NCBI RefSeq assembly: GCF_003073045.1
Contig: NC_037602.1
Location: 15,317,731-15,381,730 of the forward strand
DNA from: Pomacea canaliculata
Lineage: Eukaryota; Mollusca; Gastropoda; Architaenioglossa; Ampullariidae
DNA length: 64,000 bases
Direction: 5' to 3'
The position numbers were made by a program, and so were the translations under genes. This document shows, piece after piece, positions 1 to 10,621 of this stretch. The notes under the pieces are model-generated. The model ran no database searches. It was given only the letters and a program-made list of their open reading frames with translations, and was not told the origin of the DNA. Position 1 is the first letter of the stretch. Every line of letters begins with the position of its first letter.

Positions 1-1575
1 CTTTTTTCCCATCTGCTGCAGCAAAGTGATAAAATTGCAAGCATGGAAAAATGAGGCATATATAGTTTCAGAGGCTCTAACAACAGGAAACTTGAATTTT
101 TTTCGAAGAACTAATAATCTGTAACATATATATATATGTATGAACGACAAGATCTATATGCATCAAAGACAATATGACACTGTTCTGACTCCTCTTGCAA
201 TATTATAAGAAGAAAAATCCTGTGAGAAAACATTACTGTAGAACTATATAACTTGTTTTTCTCGAAATATGCATTTTGAACCAGTGATAATACTGGCAAG
301 TAAAACAAACTTGCTTTTAAAGAATACCGCACAACTTAATTTATTCCAAAGCACAATAAGACAAACACAAAAGCTTATAATATCTCCCTCGATTTTGACG
401 CTATGGGGGAAAAAAAAAATGAAGACTCAGGTTCAAAATATAAGCAAGGAGGAATAAGGGGCAGTTCTGGAAAGTTGGCAAAGTGGCGAAAGTGGAGATT
501 GGAAATTATCGGAAATTCGTAAAAGGGTCTATATTTAGTGATGGGCGAACAAGTTATACGGGTGGTTTCATCATGGAAGTGTACGTATAGGTATAGATTG
601 CTGTCTGCCTGCCCAGACCAATGCTTAGCCTCTTGCGAAGTGATCTGCTATTAGTCTCGGCGAAAGAATGTGAATAAACCGGAAGCTTTGTGGTCTCATG
701 CTTCGTTTTAGCAGTTAACTGGGGAAAAAAAAAAACAAATCGTCTGCCAGTGTAGCGATACAAATGTTCCAACCAAGAATCTTATTCCAACCGAGGAATG
801 AAGTGTAGCAGGGGAGATTACTTTTCACAACTGTAAATCATGTGACTAACAAAATGTCGTCGAGCCGTTAGGTCTGCTACATAGAAGAACAAAACTATGG
901 CACACTTTGAGTTGTTTCTGCTATGCATAATCAGTCTGTGGACAGTAAAGGGTATATATTCAAATAAATTTTCTTGAAAAATCTTTGAATACTGGATATA
1001 CCCTAGCTTCAAGTATATTGCAAATGCCGTTGGAAACACCCTCCCCTTAGAAACGCTATTTTCGCTTTGAAAGAGCAGTGCAACTAATTTTAAAAATCTA
1101 TTTTATGATTGCATGTGTGTATTATATGATTGAAACGCTGCGATATAGTAACCGATAGCATATTCGCAGATATCTGCGATAATATAAAGAATTATGAACC
1201 ATCGAGGAAAAAGTATATCAAGGAACATATAGTAATTCACAGGGAGATGGAAAGGCTTACGATCAGTGACTGAGGGATACGTCACAATTACTTGTAATTT
1301 ATTACATTAATTTTCTGGGTTTTTTTTTGGTCCTCATTTAACATGTAGTTCTAAATATTTAAGTTTTTTTTATCTGCTTCATCATTCACACAATTGCTTT
1401 AATGTTTGTATTACAGTCATGTTTTCAAAAATTGCACGAAGCTGTATACAAGAAAAGGTTGTAACAAAATGACATTTTAGCAGGTTAGATTGAAAACAAT
1501 TCTCAAAATACTAAATAGCAATGTTGTTACTAAATACTAACTAGCAATGTTGTTAAACTTTTAATTTTCTTTCAG
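1..1575. other. no recognisable gene; probable upstream intron of GBA
   Basis: I see no protein family, RNA gene or clear transposon here. The DNA is AT-rich with short homopolymers. The first recognised GBA exon begins at 1576 after a polypyrimidine tract and a TTTCAG acceptor. It starts in mid-codon, so at least one earlier exon (signal peptide and start codon) lies here unrecognised or outside the window. Confidence 0.5.
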
Positions 1576-1773
1576 AGTCATGGGGTCAAGCCTGTATTCC
1601 AAGAAGCTATTCCAGTGACTCTGTTGTGTGTGTTTGCAATTCCACCTACTGTGACATGGTTCAGAATGTTCCCAGCTTGATGCTCGGCATTGCTGCCATT
1701 TATACATCATCAAGAGGAGGCGAGGGATTGAACCTTTCTTCTGGCAAGATGTCCAATACAACCAGTTACTCGT
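1576..1773 (+). CDS. GBA: GBA exon: N-terminal cysteine-rich segment
   Basis: Acceptor TTTCAG precedes 1576 and donor GTAAGT begins at 1774. The frame reads SWGQACIPRSYSSDSVVCVC, then an NSTYCD motif, matching the start of mature acid beta-glucosidase with its disulfide cysteines. NSTY and NTTS are possible N-glycosylation sequons. The exon ends with one base of the next codon. Confidence 0.85.
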
Positions 1774-2260
1774 GTAAGTTGACTAGATGATTAATTAAAA
1801 TGGACCAGCGATTGAGTGTGGCTATAGTAAATAATGGTGGTTGTATATAAGTATTCATAACTATCATTATACACAGTATGTAGTTCTATTAGGAAAAAAA
1901 TATAGTGGAAGATGCTCTCTGATGTCAGTGTATAGCAGAAGACAATAAAGCTGCATATTAGTATGCACTGAAGGGTTGTCAGTTATTAACATAAAAATTA
2001 CAGTTATGAGTATTCTCTTTTTGTACCTATATGCCACAGAGATTCCCCATTCTATTTCTGATAATTGATCTTTGTTAGTCATTGTTTTGAATGTCATATG
2101 CTTTAAATTGGTAAATATGTCATACAAATTAGTAAACAAAGATGGAAAACGAATGAGAATAGAGGAGAGAGGGCAACTACTGCATAGTGCTTCAATAGTG
2201 CATTTGATTTCTTCTTGAATAATAATCAATAACATGACCACTTGATTTGTTTTGTATTAG

Positions 2261-2404
2261 TGGTGCTAGAAATAGTCAGAAACAGCACAAGACAGACAAT
2301 CAATGGGTTTGGAGGAGCGTTCACTGATGCTGCAGGAATTAACATTGCCAGCCTACCATTGGCAGCACAAGAAAATCTTTTGCAGTCATACTATTCTACA
2401 GAAG
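2261..2404 (+). CDS. GBA: GBA exon: FGGAFTDAAG segment
   Basis: The acceptor TATTAG ends at 2260 and the donor GTAATA starts at 2405. The frame reads FGGAFTDAAGINIASLPLAA, then QENLLQSYYSTEG. It corresponds to the human [20 protein letters not shown] region, the first strand of the GH30 TIM barrel. It joins in phase to both neighbours. Confidence 0.88.
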
Positions 2405-2564
2405 GTAATATTCAGTCTAAGAGAATATGAATATAAATATAATTTTTTTTTAGTCAACAAGCCAAGGGAGGGAGGAAAGAGTGGATCAACATTACCATGC
2501 TTGTGTGAATATATGCATACTGTGTGCCTGATAAGATTTTAACAATGACTTTGTTTTCTGTCAG

Positions 2565-2698
2565 GCATCCAATACACTATTGGTCGAATACCTATGGCAA
2601 GCTGTGACTTCTCTACACATCCTTACTCTTATGATGATACAGATGGGGACTTACAGCTTTCCCAATTTACTCTTGCTCCAGAGGATATAAAATATAAG
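2565..2698 (+). CDS. GBA: GBA exon: [10 protein letters not shown] segment
   Basis: Begins after CTGTCAG and ends before GTATGT. The frame reads [20 protein letters not shown] and continues SYDDTDGDLQLSQF, equivalent to the human [21 protein letters not shown]. 'QYTIGRI' replaces the usual 'YNIIRV', a moderate divergence just before the conserved PMASCDFS core. Confidence 0.88.
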
Positions 2699-4177
2699 GT
2701 ATGTATATATATGCACACACACCATGCTTCTCTATATTTAACTTTGTGTCTCAGTGTTCCTCTCCATGCTCATGATAGAAAATCAGGAAAATCAGGAAAT
2801 AAAACAGCCTGTGTATAGTATGTATATAATATGTATGTATTCATCAAAGGTAAAAGGACATCCTCCTTGTACTTGGTGACTGAAATGCCAAGGTCAGCCC
2901 AGATACCTTCTAAGAAAAGGCAGGATTGGTGGGTAAATCTACCTTTGGTAAATCAGCAACAGGGGTCTAAGATGCCTAGAGCTCACCTTAGCCAATACTT
3001 TACATCCCCACAAAAAATCAAAGATGGCAATTTGGCACTTTCCAGATGGTTTGATCCTCCGGTGCTGCTTAACATTTTTTTTTTTAAACAACAAGCGTGA
3101 AATCCACTGGGACCATCAGACTTCCATTTTCATTGTCAATTGGCTGATTTGCATCCTGACCTTTGCAGACGACATTGATTGGCTAGCAGTGACCCAAGAC
3201 CTTGCCAACAAACTGACAGACACTTCCTAAGCATATAGGATGGAGACCAGCTCTGACGAAAGTCATCATCTTTGGCAACAGCAAAGCAGATGTCTACATG
3301 AATGGAATACAGCTTATGTCATTAAGATACTTGTGGACCACCCTCCCCAAAGATGGCAGCCCCTTGACAGATATACACTTCAGGATTGTGACAGCAACAG
3401 CAGAAACAGCAAGGCTGGACAGGATCTAGCACAGCCATAACATAAGATTTGGGGAGATTTAAAGTACAACCTGTACAAATCCATTGAACATGGACTCTGC
3501 TTGCTAATACAGAGAGGAGAATCCAGGCATACAAGAATAATTGCCTGAGAAACCTGCTTCCAAACTTGTACAAGAAACATAAAAACAAGTGACTTTATTT
3601 GAAACAAGGTCGCCACACTCATAGGACTTAAAGATTCTTTACTTGCAACAGTCAAGCCATGAAAGCTGGTCTGGTTTAACCATGTGACTCAACATGATTC
3701 TTTATCAAATTATCCTTCAGGGTGGGGCATGTGACTCAATATGACTTTTCATCAAACTGTCCTTCAGGGTGGACCTTTTAAGCTGCTGCATCTTTCCATC
3801 ACTGTTCCCTTCAGTGACTAGTTCCAGTCAGGGGACAAATGAATGAATAAATAATCATATTAAGTATAAGTCAGAGTGACATAATAAGGTGAGTGTAAGT
3901 GATGTCTAAATCTCTGTCTTAATTTTTACACACATCACCACACTTTACTTTCAGATTCTCTCATTTTAGCCAGAGCTTAAAGAATAGACACTTTCATTTA
4001 CTACTCTTGAATGATTCCCATCTTATGAATATGATTTTTTATGTCGAAAATTACTATTTAATAGCAATCCATTGGTTGCTGTATGGAGAAAAGATTTTAA
4101 TAACACTTTGCAATGTTTTTGTCTTTTCATTATTCTAAAACCATCCTTATGCAATTCATATTTGTTAAATGTTTCAG
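2699..4177. other. GBA: GBA intron with LINE debris
   Basis: Intron between two recognised exons. It starts GTATGT and ends TTTCAG. It contains a degenerate LINE reverse-transcriptase fragment (about 3090-3660), listed separately. The rest is AT-rich with no other feature I can support. Confidence 0.6.
3090..3660 (+). mobile_element. decayed LINE reverse-transcriptase fragment (RTE-like)
   Basis: Spread over several broken frames, the + strand reads the palm motif FADDIDWLAV (about 3165-3195), then YR/METSSDES, KADVYMNGIQ and the tail of a LINE RT C-terminal region (TATAETARLDRI-like, then KYNLYKSI). Only the YxDD-equivalent FADD block and the thumb region survive, with multiple stops and frame changes, so it is an old 5'- and 3'-truncated copy. 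Family assignment to RTE-like LINEs is by general resemblance. Confidence 0.6.
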
Positions 4178-4350
4178 ATTCCCTACATTCAAAGAGCCCT
4201 TACTTTGTCACAAGGCAAAGCTGCGCTTGTTTTTGGCAGCCCATGGAGTGCTCCAGCCTGGATGAAAACTAATAAAAATATGACTGGCAATGGTACACTG
4301 ATGGTCAGCCAGGTGGTACATACTACAATCCTGGCCAACTACTTTGTTAG
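4178..4350 (+). CDS. GBA: GBA exon with a compensated frame change
   Basis: Starts after ATGTTTCAG and ends before GTAATT. It reads IPYIQRALTLSQGKAALVFG, then SPWSAPAWMKTNKNMTGNGT, clearly GBA. From about 4299 to 4338 the expected LKGQPGG-Y-TWA segment is not in the main frame, where LMVSQVVHTTIL is read instead. The +1 frame gives DGQPGGTYYN. After it the main frame resumes as ANYFVR. A short deletion on each side of this block (three bases in all) would explain it. The conserved Trp is lost. It is either real decay or local sequence error. Confidence 0.8.
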
Positions 4351-4987
4351 GTAATTTTAGATGACAGTGATAATTTAAAATAAGTATTGCTAACATCTTG
4401 AGATAGGTCCCAAGAAATGTCTTTGCTTCAGGGAAGTAATTGATATTGTATATTTCCATTTCCCATTGCTGGAATGATGTCTTCTGACAATTTGTTAGTA
4501 CACAGTGCATATCAAAGGAGTGGTTAGGCAAGGATATTGTTTGCCATTTGTAATGAAGGAGGACATAAAAATTGGAGAGGTACTAGCAGCCATCCAGCTG
4601 GCATCTCTCTCCCTCCTTTTGTTTTGGTTTGTCTCAGAGGGTACTCTTTCAGATTGTGACCTTGTTCAAGTTTGCTCTATGTAGTATAGTTACAGTTTTC
4701 TAATAAATTTGTTTTTCCACCATAAAATCTCAGAATAATTTTTAAAAATTCCATAAAAAGTAAACATGATCTTGTGCACCGTACACAAACCAAACATACA
4801 CAAACCTCATAAAAGGAGTATTTGTTTAGAATTTGGTGAGAATCAACCATCCCTGCCACACATATTCATCACACTCTGCTTTAAGATTCATGACATAAAA
4901 ATCACTGTAGTCCACAAGTGTGTATTACAATTAGCTTATAGTACTCTTTCTTATTATTGGTTCATGATTATGTCCATTCTGATCTTG

Positions 4988-5585
4988 TCCTGGGTTCAGC
5001 TCTCATTTTGGGCACGCTGTTCTTTCTCTGCATGTGGCATCTGTTTAGAGGGCTGGCTGCTTTGCCATGATATAGCCTTAGCTGCTGGCTCACATAAAAC
5101 AGTGGTTCTCAAAGTGTGGTCCAGAGATCACTTGTGGGCCACATGCTTAAGTCAACAAAGTGATGTTTAAATTGCCAGATACACTAATTAGTCCAGTATT
5201 AATTTCACATGAGTTTTAATTTTATCGATGCCCAACTTCTCGCTCACATAAAATGCTTGCCTACCAACTAAGTCTTTATGTCACAGCACGAGCAATGTGT
5301 CATCTAACTGCGTTATCTGTTATCCCTTAGTAACGCAGTGCACGTCCTTATTTTTAATTTTTATGTGTACTTTGCAAAGTATGCAATTTTATGTAAAACT
5401 TATTACTATACTACTGTCACAAAAGTACATTTAGTTTTGAATGAAACAAATGTGGTAATTTAAATTTGAAATTCGTGGTACAGAGTGATTTTAGGCCTTG
5501 GTGGTCTGCCGTATTTTTTAGTATAGTAAAGTGGTCCACAGTTCAAAATACTTTGAGAACCACTGGCATAAAACACCAAATTCCC
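4988..5585 (+). mobile_element. tRNA-derived SINE, interrupted by a MITE
   Basis: The segment 4988-5099 matches the better copy at 22788-22976 through GGGCACGCTGTTCTTTCTCT, GGCATCTGTTTA.AGGGCTGG and ATATAGCCTTAG. The 3' end TAAAACACCAAATTCCCC resumes at about 5568 after the inserted MITE. The tRNA-like head is mostly missing, so the copy is 5'-truncated. Confidence 0.75.
5100..5565. mobile_element. hAT-type MITE with 8-bp target duplication
   Basis: The terminal inverted repeats are CAGTGGTTCTCAAAGTGTGG on the left and the complement CTTTGAGAACCACTG on the right. The flanks are ACATAAAA and GCATAAAA, an 8-bp duplication with one mismatch. It has no coding capacity in 466 bp. TIR sequence and duplication length both fit the hAT superfamily (Charlie-like ends). 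It sits inside a SINE. Confidence 0.85.
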
Positions 5586-5636
5586 CTCCTCATCCGGATC
5601 TCCTAAGAGCATTATGATTTATTTCCTTGGTTTCAG

Positions 5637-5874
5637 GTTTGTCCAGGAGTATGCCAAGCATAACATCTCCCTGTGGGGGCTGACTGCTCAGAATGAACCA
5701 ACAGATGGTAAAATATATAAGTTTCCTTTCCAAGCTATGGGTTGGACACCAGAAACACAGAGAGATTTCATAAAGCTGGACTTGGGACCAGCGCTTCATG
5801 CAAATGGTTTTCAAGACATCAAACTGATGATTCTTGATGATGACAGACTATTTTTGCCAGAATGGGGACCAGGG
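5637..5874 (+). CDS. GBA: GBA exon with acid/base catalytic motif
   Basis: Starts after GGTTTCAG and ends before GTGAGT. It reads FVQEYAKHNISLWGLTAQNE, then PTDGKIYKFPFQAMGWTPET and IKLMILDDDRLFLPEW. The NEP tripeptide carries the acid/base glutamate (Glu235 in human numbering). The sequence is well conserved with no break. Confidence 0.9.
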
Positions 5875-6337
5875 GTGAGTTTTCCTTTCCTTGATGATTT
5901 TCGACAGGGACAGCAGATAGTCCAGTAGTTAAAACTGGCATATGAACCTGAAGGTGCACACACTTGGCAGCTCGATATCTTTGGGACACTCACACTTTTA
6001 GAGCTGACCCAGTTATACTTGCTGACTATACAGGTACCTGACAATAAATGATTGGGGAAGGTAAGTCGGAGAGCAGAGATGAACCCTGTACTCACAAAAG
6101 TCTGGACTCGCTGAAAGTGCAGTCTCTAGGGAATTTAATTCAAGTGTGCTCCTAAATAGCATTATGAATGCCTTTTGTGGCTAAATAAATCAGCGGACAC
6201 ACGATTGTAATTAAGGTCTTACGATAAATTTCCCTAGGCTTTCCATGGCAAGTAAGATATTTAAGAGTGCAATTGGCTATGTATGGTTTTGATGTCCAGT
6301 GACAAACCTAATTCACTTGTACCTCTATTAATTGCAG

Positions 6338-6478
6338 GTTTTGTCAGACCCTGAAGCCAAGAAGTACATTTCTGGTGTTGCTGTGCACTGGTATTTAGAC
6401 ACAGTTATACCACTCAATGTCCTTGACTTTACACATGACAAATTTCCCGACACCTTTCTGTTTGCTACAGAAGCATGC
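6338..6478 (+). CDS. GBA: GBA exon, first part, with nucleophile motif TEAC
   Basis: Starts after AATTGCAG. It reads [20 protein letters not shown], ending FATEAC at the TGC codon 6476-6478. The Glu of TEAC is the expected nucleophile (human Glu340). The reading frame is cut directly after this Cys codon by the LTR element that starts at 6479. The last five bases, CATGC, are the left target-site duplication. Confidence 0.9.
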
Positions 6479-6934
6479 TGTTACGACTGTAGCGGTAACT
6501 TGGCTCGTTTAAAGATCTGAAAATCTGCGGTGTCACACTTTCCTGTACAAAGTCACTTCAGTCATCCGTTGAACAGAAGATAGAACACGTATACAGCGGC
6601 TCACACTGTAATATTTCTCAGTATTATTTCAATGTTCAACATCTCAACGTTATAACCACATAATCAGCGGACTGCCACACAGGCTATTTATATCCTCTTA
6701 CTTTCAACTCACACAGAGTACTACTTCTAACTCACACAGAGTACTACTAACAACTCAGAAAAATCGAATAACGACCACCTAGGTCTACCCCAGCTTTTTA
6801 TAGATCCCTTCTAAAATGCTAAAAATACAAAATAAAAAAAAAATATTAAAAAATTAAGACGCAGTACGCCCTGACCTTGACATCGCCACTTCCGCCAAGG
6901 CCTCGTCAAACTAAAAATACTCAATTTCGTAACA
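6479..6934 (-). repeat. 3' LTR of the Gmr1-like element
   Basis: 456 bp, bounded by TGTTACG and CGTAACA, flanked outside by CATGC. It matches 11696-12152 almost base for base. It contains a short internal direct repeat, AACTCACACAGAGTACTA, twice. Confidence 0.95.
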
Positions 6935-7168
6935 TACCCTCCCACTTCAAGAAGAAACTCCGCAGGACTTTCTTCTACAAACATACGAAATAAAACAAAC
7001 ATTTTAAGGTATCATCCATCTTCTCAACCAAAAACCAAATTAAAGCATGATCTCTCCTCACATCAAAACTAACCAGTCTCTTAACAATAAAGCTACTTAA
7101 CAAAACTTCACACATGTAATTGCTAATCACAGTATCCTTCATCGGATTGTAGTTATATTCAGTTCAGT

Positions 7169-10100
7169 TCAGTTCTTTGAGCCAACCCGGCTCAAGAAAT
7201 CAGCACCAACATTGTCCGATCCCTTTACAGAGTCAAAATGCACGTCAAAATTCTGCAAAAACAGGGTCCACCTCATCACCCTATTGTTCTCAAATCGTGC
7301 AGTGTTCAAATAGGTGAGAGGGTTGTGGTCTGTCCGTATGGTAAACCTAACTCCTTCTAGGTATAACCGGAATTTCCTCACCGCCCACACGATGGCTAAA
7401 CACTCCTTTTCGATAGTAGAGTATCTTCTCTCGGCCCCATTCAACTTTCTGCTTGCGTAGCAGACAGGGAATAACTTCCCTTCGTGTTCCTGCATCAGAA
7501 CCGCCCCAACCCCTGTATCTGATGCATCTGTGCTTAAAACGTACATCTTAGAAGGATCTGGGAGCTGCAGCACCGGGTCACTGGTCAGGAATGTTTTGAC
7601 GGTAACAAATGCCCGCTCTTGCGCTTCACCCCACTCGAGTGAATTTGGCTGTCCTTTCTTTAGAAGGTCCGTGAGAGGTGCCGTCACGGCTGCGAAGTGA
7701 GGCATATACTCCCGATAAAAGGATGCCAGGCCAAGGAAGGAACGTAATTGCTTCTTATTTTGTGGCCTTGGTGCATCTCTCACCTTCTTGACATTGTCCT
7801 CGTGCACTCCTTTCACTCCGCTCTTAAGACGATGCCCTATGAAGTCTACTTCATCAGTGCCGAGTATACACTTACTAGGCCTGGCAGTCAGGTTGTTCTC
7901 GACGATGCGATCAAGCAGCACGCGGATCACGCGGAGATGACCTTCCCAAGTCTGAGTGTGAACCAGTATATCGTCGGAGTAGTGCACGATACCCTCCAAG
8001 TCGTCTAATATCTTCTTTAAACCCCTCCTCAATGTTGCACCTGAATTTTTCATTCCAAACGGCATTCTCAAAAATTCGTATACACCATCGGGTGTAACGA
8101 ACGCTGTTTTCTGGATGTCCTCTTCGGGTATGGTCACTTGCCAATAACCCTTGCTCAAATCGATTTTCGTAAAGAATCTGTCACCGCTCAGCTGTCGGAA
8201 CAGATCAGCCGGCGTCGGCATGGGCTCTGGGTCCAAGTGGGTAAGTTTATTAAGTTTCCTGAAGTCGACGCACACCCTGTTGCTTCCATCTTTCTTTCTC
8301 ACTACCACAACTGGCGACGCGTAGGGTGACTTGGACTCCCGAATAATTCCCAAACGCAGCATTTCCTCGATATCCTTCTTCAAAGACTCCCTGGTAGCAT
8401 ATGGTATCGGGTAAGGCTTACATCTGACCGGGACGTCTGACGTTAATCGTATCTCGTGCTGGATGAGGTTAGTTTTTCCCGGTACGTCCGTAAAGATACA
8501 GCTATGTTGTCTCACTAGTTCTTGTAGCTCTGCCCGTTGTTGGCTGGACAGATTGAGCCCGTAAACCAGGTTGTCCACCGACTCACCATGGTGTATGTCT
8601 CCCAGTTCGAGGAGGTCCTCACCCCCGTCCTCGACACACCCATCTTCATCTCTCATGATGGTGGCCACTTGACATGATGCCGAGTTGCTCAAGCTTGGCG
8701 GCCCATTAGCAATCGAAGCGATTGCTATCTCGGTAATGTTTTCAGCCGCTCTATCTGGATCTCTCTCTATGTACCGCTTGAGCAGATTGGCGTGGAACAC
8801 CTTCTCCTTTCCTTTTATAAACACGACATAGTCGTTCAGACCCTTGACGTCTCGCACTGCAAACGGACCTTTCCAGTGCATTAACAGTTTATTGTGGTCT
8901 GAGGGTAGTAACACTAGGACTCTGTCGCCAGGCTTGAACGTTCTGTTCTTCGTCTTCCGATCATAGAAATGCTTGGCCTTTCCTTGAGCCTTCTCTAGTT
9001 CAGTCATCGCTAGCTGTAAGGTTTCTTCCAACCTTTCCCGCAGCTCGAATACATACTGATAGCTGTTCCGAATTTCGGGTTCGTTGACCTCCTTGGTCCA
9101 TAGCTCCTTCAAAATGTGCATGGGACCTCGTATGGTTCGTCCAAATAACAGTTCAAAAGGTGAAAAACCCGTAGCCTCTTGGGTGACCTCCCGATAAGCG
9201 AACAGCAGTGCGTTGACGTATCGGTCCCACTGTCTAGGCTGGTCGCGGCACAGTTTTCTTAGCATGGCCTTAAGGGTACCGTTGAATCTCTCGACAAGTC
9301 CATTACACATCGGGTGGTATGGGGTGGTGGTAATCTGGCGAATGCTGAGGAGCCTGGAGACCTCTTTCATGCACTCAGACACAAACTGCGGTCCCAAATC
9401 GCTAAGTATTTCTTCTGGCACTCCCAGGCGGCTGAATATTCCAATCAAGGCTTCAGCGACGGTCTCAGTATCGATCTTCTTCAGAGGGACCGCTTCTGGG
9501 TACCTGGTTGCGTAGTCAACTAGCGTCAGGATATACCTATGTCCTGACTCGCTGGCAGGCTTAATCTCACCTATGAGGTCTACCGCTACCCGCTTAAAAG
9601 GCACATCCATCAGCGGCATCTTCTGTAAAGGTACTTTAGCCACCTTGCCTTTATGCACCGTTTTCTGACAGGCATCGCAAGACTGGCAAAAGCGGGTTAC
9701 ATCCCCGGAGATGCCAGGCCAGTAAAAGGCTGCAGTGACTTTGTCCAAAGTCTTCCTGACACCTAAATGACCACCCATGATGGATGAATGTGCGACGTCC
9801 ATCACTGACCGCCGTAAGGGAGCTGGGACTAGCACTTGGCGGACCGGCTGCCCATTATGGAAGTTTCGCTGGCGGAATATGCGGTACAACACCCCTCCTT
9901 TCTCCTCAAACCTGATCTTTTCGTCATCTTCTGTGTACTTGGCGACCTGCTTGCGACATTGATCCAGTGTCGGGTCATCTCGCTGCATCCGAATGAGTTC
10001 TTCTTTATCAATGTCAGGCATTCTCACGTTCGGTATGACAGCTAAAGCTTGGGTTTTTACTTTTTCTTGGGCCGCCTGTGCTCTAGTCATTACAGCACAT

Positions 10101-10618
10101 GTGTGTTCCCACTCTGGGTCGGGGTCATCAGCGGCTCTAGCGCCTTCAATGTTGCCGATGATCAGATCATATGGCGGGTTATCGAGGCATACTGCATTCA
10201 CCTGGCCACTGAAATACGGCGATGATATTTCAACATCAGCAGTCGGCACATCCTGACTATGCCCGTGGCAGCATCTGAGCCTCGAGCTGTTACCCGTGAA
10301 CTGGCCTTCTAACACAAGGTCTTTCCGGATGACGACTCCAGAACACCCAGTGTCCCTCAGCACGGTGACGTTGTTACCTCCCACCTGTCCGCGTGACACC
10401 GGCATATTACCAATGTCGCCGGTCTTTCTCATGGTAAACGCGCAGTCTACCACTGGAGTGTGCCGCTCGTTCTGGGTCGTGCTGTCAGTAGCGATCGTGT
10501 GTTGTCGTCGGCCTTCATAGCTTGGCCCTTGGCTGTCTCCCTCACAAATGGCCACGTTTGCTGACATCACAGGACGACGATTCGACGGTTGCGGAGTCCG
10601 TCGTGTGTTTCCCTCCAA
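7169..10618 (-). CDS. pol: pol of the Gmr1-like element (PR-IN-RT-RH order)
   Basis: Frame of about 1,150 codons. Domains in order: aspartic protease (LRDTGCSGVVI, near residue 90); integrase HHCC zinc module (H..H..CQSCDAC, about 275-315) and catalytic core (VAVDLIGEI, IFSRLGVPEEILSD, VERFNGTLKAMLRK, about 345-465); a basic C-terminal integrase part (HWKGPFAVRDV); reverse transcriptase (SPYASPVVVVRKKDGSNRVC, FTKIDLSKGYWQ, the YSDD box, about 720-900); and RNase H (LSTDASDTGVGAVL, IRTDHNPLTYL, about 1020-1140). Integrase before RT is unusual for Ty3/gypsy but is the hallmark of the Gmr1 group. Confidence 0.93.
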   Translation of the reverse strand: MEGNTRRTPQPSNRRPVMSANVAICEGDSQGPSYEGRRQHTIATDSTTQNERHTPVVDCAFTMRKTGDIGNMPVSRGQVGGNNVTVLRDTGCSGVVIRKDLVLEGQFTGNSSRLRCCHGHSQDVPTADVEISSPYFSGQVNAVCLDNPPYDLIIGNIEGARAADDPDPEWEHTCAVMTRAQAAQEKVKTQALAVIPNVRMPDIDKEELIRMQRDDPTLDQCRKQVAKYTEDDEKIRFEEKGGVLYRIFRQRNFHNGQPVRQVLVPAPLRRSVMDVAHSSIMGGHLGVRKTLDKVTAAFYWPGISGDVTRFCQSCDACQKTVHKGKVAKVPLQKMPLMDVPFKRVAVDLIGEIKPASESGHRYILTLVDYATRYPEAVPLKKIDTETVAEALIGIFSRLGVPEEILSDLGPQFVSECMKEVSRLLSIRQITTTPYHPMCNGLVERFNGTLKAMLRKLCRDQPRQWDRYVNALLFAYREVTQEATGFSPFELLFGRTIRGPMHILKELWTKEVNEPEIRNSYQYVFELRERLEETLQLAMTELEKAQGKAKHFYDRKTKNRTFKPGDRVLVLLPSDHNKLLMHWKGPFAVRDVKGLNDYVVFIKGKEKVFHANLLKRYIERDPDRAAENITEIAIASIANGPPSLSNSASCQVATIMRDEDGCVEDGGEDLLELGDIHHGESVDNLVYGLNLSSQQRAELQELVRQHSCIFTDVPGKTNLIQHEIRLTSDVPVRCKPYPIPYATRESLKKDIEEMLRLGIIRESKSPYASPVVVVRKKDGSNRVCVDFRKLNKLTHLDPEPMPTPADLFRQLSGDRFFTKIDLSKGYWQVTIPEEDIQKTAFVTPDGVYEFLRMPFGMKNSGATLRRGLKKILDDLEGIVHYSDDILVHTQTWEGHLRVIRVLLDRIVENNLTARPSKCILGTDEVDFIGHRLKSGVKGVHEDNVKKVRDAPRPQNKKQLRSFLGLASFYREYMPHFAAVTAPLTDLLKKGQPNSLEWGEAQERAFVTVKTFLTSDPVLQLPDPSKMYVLSTDASDTGVGAVLMQEHEGKLFPVCYASRKLNGAERRYSTIEKECLAIVWAVRKFRLYLEGVRFTIRTDHNPLTYLNTARFENNRVMRWTLFLQNFDVHFDSVKGSDNVGADFLSRVGSKN

Positions 10619-10621
10619 TGT

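Larger units (their letters stand above)
4351..5636. other. GBA: GBA intron with nested SINE and hAT MITE
   Basis: Intron from GTAATT to TTTCAG. A tRNA-type SINE copy (from about 4988) is itself interrupted by a hAT-type MITE (5100-5565). The remaining intron sequence shows no gene. Confidence 0.6.

Noticed and set aside
5590-6095. Minus-strand frames opposite GBA exons
   Set aside because: Shadows of the well-supported plus-strand exon.
7748-10520. Plus-strand frames opposite pol
   Set aside because: Shadows of the pol frame on the other strand.
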